Below are positions 7,677-14,514 of a stretch of 14,514 nucleotides of DNA, in pieces. A program made the translations under genes and the position numbers. The stretch's first letter is position 1; every line of letters begins with the position of its first letter. The stretch is from Podochytrium sp. JEL0797 (Eukaryota > Chytridiomycota > Chytridiomycetes > Chytridiales > Chytriomycetaceae): NCBI GenBank assembly GCA_027596195.1, contig JADGJG010000664.1, positions 1 through 14,514 on the forward strand, read 5' to 3'. The notes beneath the pieces were generated by a model, which was not told the origin of the DNA, searched no databases, and saw only the letters and a list, made by a program, of their open reading frames with translations.

Positions 7677-8675
7677 TCACATCTTACGAAACCTCTCCGC
7701 CGCCCTCTTCAACTCCCCAATCTCCCCCCTCCCACCACCCGCCGAATACGCCCGCTTCCTCACACCCTCCTGCTGCGCCTCCATCTCCGCAAACGTTCTC
7801 GCACATGTCGCGCTCTGCACGGTTCCATACCCAGGCACAAACTCCCGCGCAAACGGGTTCAAACGCGGACCGCGGGGTCTCGGACTCGTTGCCGCGCCAC
7901 TGCCGTACCTCAAGTTCATCTCATACGCGTGGCAACGATCCCAGGCGGCAAACTCGCGCGCAAATTCAATCGCATCAGGGACAACAGGGGGATGAACCCT
8001 CGTTCCATCATACATGTTATACACATTCGCATCCGGTTCCTCGCGAAACGGTAAGTACACGTTATCAAGCATTTCATCCAGCGGTGTCATAGGGGGCGGG
8101 TGAGCCGGATGCGCGCGTGTTCCATCGAGGTGGTACGTGTTGCGGTCTTGGGGGTGTGGGGAGGGGAGTGTGGAGGGTTGGTGGATGGTGAGGGTTTGGA
8201 AGTCGGTGAGGTGCGGGGTTGGGCGGAGTTGGGGTTGTTGTTGGTGTTGTTGTTGGAGGTGGTAAGCGTGGTAGTAGGATTGGTACGCGCTTGTGGGGGA
8301 GTAGACGCTTTGGGGGGTGGTGGAGGTGGTGGAGGGTGGTCTCACGCGTGGGATGGGGGTCGGGGTTGTGGTGATTTTGATTCCGGGTGAGTTGGAATAC
8401 GATCTGGGTCTCGGTTGAGGCGTTACGTAAGTGGCCGTGTTGACCGTGGAAGGGCTACCGTACGAGTAGGAAGGGACAAAGGAGGACGAGGACGGCACGG
8501 CCGATTGCGAACGCGGACCTCTCGTAGTGCCAGAAATAGGAACATGTGAAGAGAGGTGAAGCGTTCTGGGGACAAAAGACGAGGAGGTGGAAGCAGTGGG
8601 GGCACGCGTGGAGGTGTAGGTCGGGGTGCGAGGTTTCTGCTGCTGGAGCTGCGTCGTCTTGGGTGCCACAATCAT
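7677..8675 (-). CDS. Disordered protein with a PAM2 (PABP MLLE-binding) motif
   Basis: A single uninterrupted 332-residue frame; I recognise no globular family. Residues 1-175 are Ser/Thr/Pro/Tyr-rich and then Gln-rich (QQQHQQQPQ around 141-149), typical of disordered or prion-like tails. Residues 272-281 read LNPFAREFVP, which fits the PAM2 consensus LNxxAxEFxP that binds the MLLE domain of cytoplasmic poly(A)-binding protein (known from Ataxin-2, Paip and Tob proteins). Two related segments, YHLDGTRAHP (181-190) and MYDGTRVHPP (221-230), look like an internal duplication. The C terminus is basic and helical (GELKRAAERFRKM). A role in mRNA stability, translation or RNA granules is inference from the motif. 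An upstream 5' exon cannot be excluded, since the frame has no strong start context. Confidence 0.75.
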   Translation of the reverse strand: MIVAPKTTQLQQQKPRTPTYTSTRAPTASTSSSFVPRTLHLSSHVPISGTTRGPRSQSAVPSSSSFVPSYSYGSPSTVNTATYVTPQPRPRSYSNSPGIKITTTPTPIPRVRPPSTTSTTPQSVYSPTSAYQSYYHAYHLQQQHQQQPQLRPTPHLTDFQTLTIHQPSTLPSPHPQDRNTYHLDGTRAHPAHPPPMTPLDEMLDNVYLPFREEPDANVYNMYDGTRVHPPVVPDAIEFAREFAAWDRCHAYEMNLRYGSGAATSPRPRGPRLNPFAREFVPGYGTVQSATCARTFAEMEAQQEGVRKRAYSAGGGRGEIGELKRAAERFRKM

Positions 8676-8970
8676 GGGGTGCGTCCTTTTTTAGGTGGGG
8701 GTGCGAAGATTGATCAAGAGAGAGGGGTTTTTGCGGGTGCGTGGGGCTCAAGGTTTTCTTGGTGAAGGGGACAAAACAGATTCCTGAGAGGTTGAAGCGC
8801 TGGTCGGGGACGGGAAGCGGTTCCAAAGGACTCTTTTTTTTTGCTTTTCAAGACTACCTTCTATTTCGGTGAGGCGCGTTTCAACGAACCGCCTTCTATT
8901 TTTGGAAGGGGGGTGGGTGGGTGGGAGGGTGGGCGCATGAGCCACAATCACTTTTCCATCCAATTTCGCG
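8676..8970. promoter_or_regulatory. Divergent spacer between the PAM2 gene and FMN1
   Basis: This is the 5' region of both genes. It holds a T9 run near 8833-8841 and a G-rich GGGTGGGTGGGTGGGAGGGTGGG-type tract at about 8909-8933, a candidate quadruplex on the plus strand. Open minus-strand frames here (for example from an ATG at 8826) lack recognisable content or good splice sites. Confidence 0.5.
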
Positions 8971-9714
8971 ATGAGTCACAAAAATTCGAAGAGAAAAAAA
9001 AGGCAAAAATTTCCAATGGTCGACGTCTCCGAAACGCAAGAGCGCCCTCTCCTCGTGGGCAACGACGCCAAAGTCGATGCACCATACCCCCTGAAGCTCA
9101 AAGGCTGTGTCATGAAAGGATTCGGAAGGGGCGGCAAAGAGCTCGGCATCCCCACTGGTGAACACCACTTTCCCCCCCTCCTCGATCACCCCTGCCCCCC
9201 CACTATCGCTTGTATAAAAAGATACAAGGTGGGAGTCTAACGGATCGTACCTTTCCTTCACCGTGATAGCCAACCTGCCTGAAGATGTTTCCGAATACGC
9301 CGGTCAATTCATTGAAACCGGGATCCTGTACGGCTGGGCGAGTGTGGACTCGGACACAACCGTGCATCCCATGGTCATGTCGTTTGGATGGAACCCGTAT
9401 TACAAGAACGAAAAGAGAAGTGCGGAAGTGCATGTGCTGCACAAGTTTGACGAGGACTTTTACGGGAAGGAGTTGAGGGTGGTTGTGGCGGGGTACATTC
9501 GCCCGGAAAAGAATTACACGTCATTGGGTATGTGTGCTCTTTGTGGGTTCTTCGAATAGGGGGATGTTCTTGCTAATGCGGGCTATCTGCTCTTCACGCA
9601 GAGGCTTTGATCAACGATATCAACTTTGACATCAAGGTGGCTCGCAACTGTCTGGCACGTCCCGCATATGCAGCTCTGAAGGACGATTCATTCTTGCAAC
9701 CAGAATCTAAATAA
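8971..9714 (+). CDS. FMN1: Riboflavin kinase, three exons
   Basis: Riboflavin kinase phosphorylates riboflavin with ATP to FMN. Exons are 8971-9157, 9270-9527 and 9602-9714, giving 185 residues. The family signature [15 protein letters not shown] is complete only when the 112-nt intron 1 is removed (T|AN at the junction, branch TCTAAC). Exon 2 has [26 protein letters not shown] (with the conserved EVH glutamate), DFYGKEL and GYIRPEKNY. The 74-nt intron 2 (GTATGT...CTAAT...CACGCAG) restores TSLEALI. The protein is a monofunctional kinase, with no FAD synthetase or phosphatase domain. The start is uncertain: a second in-frame ATG at 9016 would give 170 residues and drop a Lys-rich leader ([12 protein letters not shown]) that most family members lack. 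AATAAA at 9710-9715 overlaps the stop codon. Confidence 0.93.
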
Positions 9715-9731
9715 ATCCAGTTTGTCATTGA

Positions 9732-9859
9732 TTTCGAAACTTCGCCGTTATTTGATTGCATTCAAAAAGAATAGAGGCTATTCTCTCTTAGTCCTTCTAT
9801 TATGGAATTATATCATTTCCATTTTCGAAACTTCACTTTTATTTGATTGCATTCAAAAA
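9732..9859. repeat. Duplicated 37-bp element in the FMN1-ERG11 convergent spacer
   Basis: Copies lie at 9732-9768 and 9823-9859, 91 bp apart, matching at 34 of 37 positions. Each contains TTTGATTGCATTCAAA, an imperfect dyad (TTTGA/TCAAA). Flanking bases also show weaker similarity. The whole 9715-9874 spacer is otherwise AT-rich without a gene and probably holds the 3' ends of both transcripts. Confidence 0.85.
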
Positions 9860-9874
9860 CAACAGAGATTGATC

Positions 9875-11706
9875 TTAAGCGACCACCTTCTTCTTCACCA
9901 ACAAGTTTCTCGGCGTCTTTGGAATCGTAATCAACGACGTGTAATCCGGCTCCGGGAACCACGCCTTCCCACTCTTATCCGCCTGCAACCGATGCGCATG
10001 CTCACGAATAAACAACGACACAATCGTCTTGTTCTGGATGAAAGCGAACTGCTCCCCAATGCACCGATGTCTACCAGCCCCAAACGGCAAAAACAAACTC
10101 CTCGCGCTCTTTTGCGCAATATCCACCCCATTGATGGTCCACTCCCCACTACCTTCGTCACTCCCCATGTGTCTCCACGGGTCAAACTGAGTCGCGTTCG
10201 GGAACTTGGATTCAGTGAGGTGAGAAACCTGTGGCGCGGCGCACACAAAGTGGCCCTTGGGGATCGTCATGCCCTTGTGTTCCACGTCGTTTTCAACGAG
10301 ACGCATGATGGTGTGGATGGGGGTGTGCAGACGCAGGGATTCCTTCATGACGCAGTCCATGAGGGAGAGTTGTTTGAGCGTCTCGAGGGTGAGGTCGGGA
10401 AGGAGGTGGGCGGGGGTGTCGGGTTTTCCGGTGAGGACCATGCTTTGTTCTTTGAGGAGTTCGTCGCTGGGTAAAAAAAGTGGTAGGGGAGTGTTAGCGT
10501 TTTGGGATAGCAGAAAGGAGAAAGACGTGAGCAAAAAACATACATGACATCAGGGCGACGCGCCAACTCAAACAACATCCAAGAAGAAGTCGTCGAACTC
10601 GTGTGTTGTCCCCCGAGCAACAAGGCAATCATCAAGTGAGCAATCGCATCGTCCGAAGGTCTCGATCCGTCCTTGTACTCGGCACGCATCAATCCGTTCA
10701 ACACGTCGAGGGTTTCTGTGTCCTTGTCGGCCTTGCGCTTCTTGATGATGGATTTGAAGAGGTCCGTCATCTCGCGGTTCGCGCGGTCACGGGCAAAGTA
10801 GGTGGGGAGGGGAAGCCATTTGAAGAAGACGTTGATGGGTGCGAAACCGGCGTCGAGGTCGTGGTAGAGCTTGGTGACTGAGAGTGGATTGGGGGGAGAG
10901 GGTGTGAGTTAATCAATGTGTCATGGTGACGAACGAAAGGGGATGGGCTGATTGATTAAACACGGAAAAACGCACCATTTCCAACACGGAACCCGTCGCG
11001 AATCTCCTTGCCCATCAAACAGTGCGATGCGGTGCGAATGGTGAGCACAGACATGGCCTCGAACGTTTCCATTTCAACCTCCTTTCCGGCGGGAACGCTG
11101 GCAAACATGCTCTTCATGTAATCGTTCACTTCGGCCGTGATAATCGGCAAGTACGATTTGAATGCCGCCGTCGACAGGGCGTCCTTGACAAACTTCTTCT
11201 GCTCCATAAACAAGGCATTCGGCACGTCGTAGACAACTTCTTTGCCGAAAACTGGGACCGTGAGTGTCGCGTAAGCACCCTCGGCACTGGCGTCCTTGAG
11301 CTTCACGTTGAACAGAAAGTGGTTTCCGTCGGATCCGAGCGTGAAGGTCATGCGACGGCCGAGCATGAGGAACGTGAAGCAGTCGCCGTACGTCTTTTGA
11401 CACTTTTGGAGGAAACCGACGGGGTCGATTCCGTATTCGATCGTGTTGCCCAAGAATGGGATCGAGTATTTGACCATGGGGGGCAGGTTCTGTTTACGTA
11501 GGCGTTAGTCAGGGTTTGGCGAATGGATCAATGCGTTTTACCTTGTCGGTTGGGGCCGAGACTGAAAACAGCGACCAGAAGAGGGCAACCACAAGCACCG
11601 CCGCGGCTGAGGCAGCCAAGGCAGGCACGTTCGAGTCCTTGTTGGCATCGAGCCACACATTGAAGTGGTCCACGGCACTTGCGATGGCAGAGTCGATCAC
11701 GCCCAT
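9875..11706 (-). CDS. ERG11: Sterol 14-alpha demethylase CYP51, four exons
   Basis: CYP51 removes the 14-alpha methyl group of lanosterol/eburicol in ergosterol synthesis at the ER and is the azole target. Exons are 11706-11542, 11489-10976, 10877-10544 and 10466-9875, giving 534 residues, typical for fungi. Introns are 52, 98, 77 nt with clean phases (DK|NLPPM, GN|V|TKLYHD, PDV|I|DELL). An N-terminal membrane helix (ALAASAAAVLVVALFWSLF) is followed by SIPFLGNTIEYG. Substrate-recognition helix B' has GKEVVYDVPN and MEQKKF, with the Tyr and Lys equal in position to Candida Y132 and K143. I-helix GGQHTSS, K-helix KESLR, FDPWR and haem loop FGAGRHRCIGEQ (Cys473) are intact. It lies head to head with ERG13 and convergent with FMN1. 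The A-rich leader before the ATG supports the start. Confidence 0.96.
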
Positions 11707-11957
11707 TTTTTGTTAATTGTTTTTCTTGGGCACACGCGTATGGGGCCATCCTGGCTCCGTTTTTTTCGGCAGATTGGTGGCCTGATTTTCGCGGCAGACG
11801 CAAAAATCGGACGATGTGTCCAAATCGCAATCTCCAAAATAAAAACCAATAAAACCGCGCGACCCTTCTTTCGCCGCCCCTCGTCCCCTTTTACGTAAGT
11901 CGTGGGTGCCTGCACTGGCGCTGATCAATACTCACCTCGTATCCTCTGCAGCTTCAC
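11707..11957. promoter_or_regulatory. Shared divergent promoter of ERG11 and ERG13 with two CCAAT boxes and a 5'UTR intron
   Basis: The 251-bp spacer carries ATTGG (CCAAT on the minus strand) at 11773-11777 and CCAAT on the plus strand at 11846-11850, candidate HAP/NF-Y sites. The minus-strand ERG11 leader is A-rich. No convincing SREBP or Upc2 site is seen. Confidence 0.65.
11895..11951 (+). other. Probable 57-nt intron in the ERG13 5'UTR
   Basis: GTAAGT at 11895, branch-like GCTGATC, a pyrimidine-rich end and acceptor TCTGCAG at 11945-11951, six bases before the ATG. The length matches the coding introns of this gene. Upstream frames have stops and no suitable ATG, so it would be non-coding. 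Confidence 0.65.
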
Positions 11958-13571
11958 ATGTCCAGCTCAAACTCCCTCAACGTTGGCATCCACGCCGCCG
12001 AGATCTATATTCCCAAGAAGGTAAGGAAGTTGTTTGAGCAGTGTTGAGCGTGGTTCTGATGCTTCGCCTTGTTTGCAGTACGTCAACCAATCCGAGCTTG
12101 GTGAGTGCCTTGTTGTTTCTGAGACTCACTTCCCTTGTTTCTGACTTTTGTTTCCAGAAACCTTCGATGGCGTGTCTGCTGGAAAGTACACCATCGGACT
12201 GGGTCAGCAGAACATGTCTGTGTGCGACGATCGCGAGGACATCAACTCCATCTGCCTCACTGGTGAGCTGACCTTGAGCTTACTCAGCTTAAGAGTGTGA
12301 ACTCACCCCAAAACACCCACAGCCGTCAACAACCTCCTCGAGAAGTACGACATCAACCCGGCCTCTATCGGTTTCCTTGAGGTCGGAACCGAGACCATCA
12401 TCGACAAATCCAAGTCCGTGAAGTCGGTCCTGATGCAGCTCTTTGCGGCTTCTGGAAACCACAACATTGAAGGAATCGACTGCAAGAACGCCTGTTACGG
12501 AGGAACCAACGCTCTCTTTGGAGCTATCAACTGGGTGAGTTGTAATCTTGGGGCAGAGGGTTCGAAAACCCCACATCGTTTAACACTTCGTATTCTCAGC
12601 TCGAGTCTGGATACGTCGAGGAGGGCAAGGAGTGGGCCATTGTGGTTGCTGCCGACATTGCTGTCTACAAGAGTGGTGGTGCGCGTCCAACGGGTGGAGC
12701 GGGTGCCGTTGCAATCTTGCTCGGTCGCGACGCGCCCATGGTGTTTGACCGCGGTGTGCGTTCCACCTTCATGGACCACGCGTGGGACTTTTACAAGCCG
12801 GACTTGCACTCGGAGTACCCAGAGGTGGACGGACCCCTCTCGAACATGTGCTACATCAAGGCCATCGACAAGACGTACGAGGGATACTTGGACCGCATCA
12901 ACAAGATTGAGGGGAAGCAAGGAACCAACATGAGCGTCGGTGACTACTACCTCTTCCACTGCCCGTACTCCAAGCTTGTGCAAAAGTCTTTTGGCCGTCT
13001 CGCGTTCAACGACTACCTCCGCAACACTGCCACATTTGCCCTCCCCGAATCCCTCAAGGAGCACCCGAGCCTCACCCGCGAGGCCACCTACGTTGACAAG
13101 AACGTCGAGAAGGCTTTCATGGACGTTGCCAAGGCCGACCAAAAATCCAAGGTCGACCCCGGCCTCCTCGCCTCGCGCAACTGTGGAAACATGTACTGCG
13201 GATCTCTCTACTCGGGTCTCTGCTCGCTCCTCAGTGAAACCTCTGCCGAAACGCTTGCTGGAAAACGCGTCGTCATGTTCTCGTACGGATCTGGACTCGC
13301 GAGTTCCATGTTCTCGTTCACGGTCCAAACGAGCGATGTGGCCGTTGCTGCGTTGAAGCGTATTAGTGCGGCTCTCTGTGTTGCGGACCGTCTCGCCGCA
13401 CGTACCAAGATTGAACCCAAGGTCTATGATGAGATTATGGCGCTGCGACAATCTTGCCACAACGCCAAGGAATACACGCCTGTGAGCGAAAGCAAGGATA
13501 TGTTCCCGGGAACGTGGTATTTGGTGGATGTGGATGGGATGTTCCGTCGCAAGTATGCGCGGGCTGTTTAG
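11958..13571 (+). CDS. ERG13: Hydroxymethylglutaryl-CoA synthase, five coding exons
   Basis: The enzyme condenses acetyl-CoA with acetoacetyl-CoA to HMG-CoA, the committed feed into the mevalonate/sterol pathway. Exons are 11958-12020, 12079-12100 (22 nt), 12158-12262, 12323-12534 and 12600-13571, giving 457 residues, normal for the cytosolic fungal enzyme. All junctions keep frame (KK|YVNQSEL|E|TFDG, LT|A|VNN, INW|LESG) with GTRAG donors and TTCCAG/CACAG/CTCAG acceptors. The catalytic triad is present: Glu87 (VGTETIID), nucleophile Cys121 (KNACYGGT) and His254 ([13 protein letters not shown]). No mitochondrial targeting peptide is apparent. It pairs divergently with ERG11 from a shared promoter. 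Codon use is GC-rich at third positions like ERG11, as expected for strongly expressed genes. Confidence 0.96.
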
Positions 13572-13849
13572 ATATTTCTTAAAATATAGTTATCTTGTTT
13601 AAATTGAAGAATGTCCTTGGTTTCTGGTTTGTACCCCACATACGCGAACCCCACATACGCGAAGTTCGATGATTATCTAATTAAAATGGACGTTAAGGGG
13701 GACGCAAAAAATGCCCCCCAAAAAAAGCGAATAAAAGGAATCTGGGGAAATAGGTGCAGTCATTTCTCCCAATTCTTTCCAATTATCAAATCAAATTCCT
13801 GATCTCACTGTTTTATTCTCTTAATTTCGTCTACACAACACTTCAAATT
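13572..13849. other. Convergent spacer between ERG13 and the right phospholipase copy
   Basis: The spacer is AT-rich. It contains the tandem repeat described separately. A short open frame at 13611-13802 looks spurious. Reverse AATAAA near 13811-13816 (minus strand) serves the phospholipase copy. Confidence 0.5.
13633..13662. repeat. Perfect 15-bp tandem duplication
   Basis: ACCCCACATACGCGA is repeated twice without a gap, downstream of the ERG13 stop. Confidence 0.9.
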
Positions 13850-14514
13850 TTAGGGAAGAACAACCGTCGTGTTCTGGTAAGTCACGGAGAATACTGAGAA
13901 ATAAAAGGCCGACTGCGAGGCAACCACCGTTCCAGCACCATTCAACGCGAGATAGTTCCCTCCCGAACCTTGAAGAGCGTACCCAGAACCGGCTTGGAAC
14001 GTGATGGTAAACGTATCCGCGGCTGCCAACGCTCCCAATGTGGCTCCAACACCAATGTACCGAGAATCCGCGGCGCTTTGGATCTGGAACGCGTTTCCAC
14101 CCAACACAATCACATGGAGGATCCATCTCTGAATGAACGCGTCGTGAGCACCAGTCGTGGCGGTGGTGGCGACGGATCCCGTGAGGACGTTCGCCAACGC
14201 GACACCGTTGGCTTCAAACGTGAGGTAACGACCCTCCGTGAGAGCTCCGCGGACCTTCTTGAACCCGTTTTCGGACATGGTGGAAACAGCATTCGGCGCA
14301 ATCTGGTTGGCGTATGGCACAGCTGGTTTTGTAGTTGGATAGAGAGATTGGCAGTGCGAAGATCCATCGTACTGTCCAAGAATATTCTTGTGCGGGGCCG
14401 GCGCGACTGGAACACTGGGAATGGTGAAGTTGGGGTTTTGGAAATCGAACGCGTTCACGAGGTTCGACATGTGGGCGCGTCTCCATGGGACCATTTCGTT
14501 GGAGGTCACGTTCT
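13799..14514. repeat. Right arm of the terminal inverted repeat
   Basis: This is the partner of about 1-707. The outermost 99 bases (14416-14514) are identical to the reverse complement of 1-99, and base 14415 is the first mismatch. Confidence 0.9.
13850..14514 (-). CDS. Second copy: C-terminal part of a phosphoesterase-family phospholipase C (5' partial)
   Basis: The same architecture as the left copy: the TSNEMVPWRR...NAFDF end of the phosphoesterase domain, a proline-containing linker, then the Gly/Ala-rich beta-trefoil-like tail ending TVVLP. The frame stays open through the right edge, so the N terminus and catalytic part are missing. Of 219 comparable residues 17 differ from the left copy, nine of them clustered in the linker (residues 32-68). 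The frame is undamaged, so both copies look functional. The two genes point at each other across the window. Role and family call are as uncertain as for the left copy. Confidence 0.7.
   Translation of the reverse strand, partial: NVTSNEMVPWRRAHMSNLVNAFDFQNPNFTIPSVPVAPAPHKNILGQYDGSSHCQSLYPTTKPAVPYANQIAPNAVSTMSENGFKKVRGALTEGRYLTFEANGVALANVLTGSVATTATTGAHDAFIQRWILHVIVLGGNAFQIQSAADSRYIGVGATLGALAAADTFTITFQAGSGYALQGSGGNYLALNGAGTVVASQSAFYFSVFSVTYQNTTVVLP

Noticed and set aside
8455..8963. Minus-strand frames as extra 5' exons of the PAM2 gene
   Set aside because: No donor/acceptor pair with good consensus joins them in frame to the 8675 start, and the content is low-complexity.
11935..11945. TCGTATC, one base from the yeast Upc2 sterol element TCGTATA
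   Set aside because: A single inexact 7-mer inside a probable intron is expected by chance.
12495..13460. Long antisense open frame (321 codons) opposite ERG13
   Set aside because: It follows the codon bias of the intact HMG-CoA synthase exon, spans one of its introns, and shows no recognisable protein.
13611..13802. 63-codon plus-strand open frame after ERG13
   Set aside because: It runs through the 15-bp tandem repeat and AT-rich spacer, with no family resemblance and a probable 3'UTR position.
1..14514. Transposon bounded by terminal inverted repeats
   Set aside because: The arms are paralogous gene ends, the interior is conserved housekeeping genes, and no transposase, integrase or target-site duplication can be seen.
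1..14514. CRISPR arrays, tRNA, rRNA or bacterial operon signals
   Set aside because: None found. Gene structure is intron-containing and eukaryotic throughout.

Overview
The window reads as nuclear DNA of a gene-dense filamentous or early-diverging fungus. The evidence is short GT-AG introns of about 50-110 nt, spacers of tens of bases between genes, and fungal-type proteins: Elp4, Atg14, riboflavin kinase, CYP51 (Erg11) and HMG-CoA synthase (Erg13). A chytrid is a reasonable guess from compactness and the expanded phospholipase-like family, but nothing here proves the phylum.

Layout from left to right: a 3' fragment of a phosphoesterase-type phospholipase C gene (+); a stretch with no recognised gene; a MYND zinc-finger coding remnant split over two frames (-); ELP4 (-); ATG14 with five exons (-), ending only 45 bp before the ELP4 start codon; a 38-bp divergent spacer; an acidic repeat protein with SUMO-interacting-motif-like sequences (+); a convergent 92-bp spacer; a disordered protein with a near-perfect PAM2 (poly(A)-binding-protein-binding) motif (-); riboflavin kinase FMN1 (+, three exons); a convergent spacer with a duplicated 37-bp element; CYP51/ERG11 (-, four exons); a 251-bp divergent promoter; HMG-CoA synthase ERG13 (+, five coding exons plus a probable 5'UTR intron); and a second copy of the phospholipase 3' fragment (-).

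The two phospholipase fragments form an inverted repeat at the very ends of the window. The outermost 99 bases are identical in inverted orientation and the next base differs. That is what a de Bruijn assembler leaves when it breaks a contig at a repeat with k = 99, so the window is probably one complete contig. Inside the arms, identity is mosaic, which suggests gene conversion between paralogues.

The right half is a possible metabolic neighbourhood. ERG13 (early mevalonate pathway) and ERG11 (sterol 14-alpha demethylation) share one bidirectional promoter with two CCAAT boxes. FMN1, which makes the FMN needed by cytochrome P450 reductase (the redox partner of CYP51), converges on ERG11. The least familiar proteins are the acidic SIM/tandem-repeat protein and the PAM2 protein. 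Splice sites were inferred by eye from frame, motif continuity and family knowledge; no alignments or RNA data were available.
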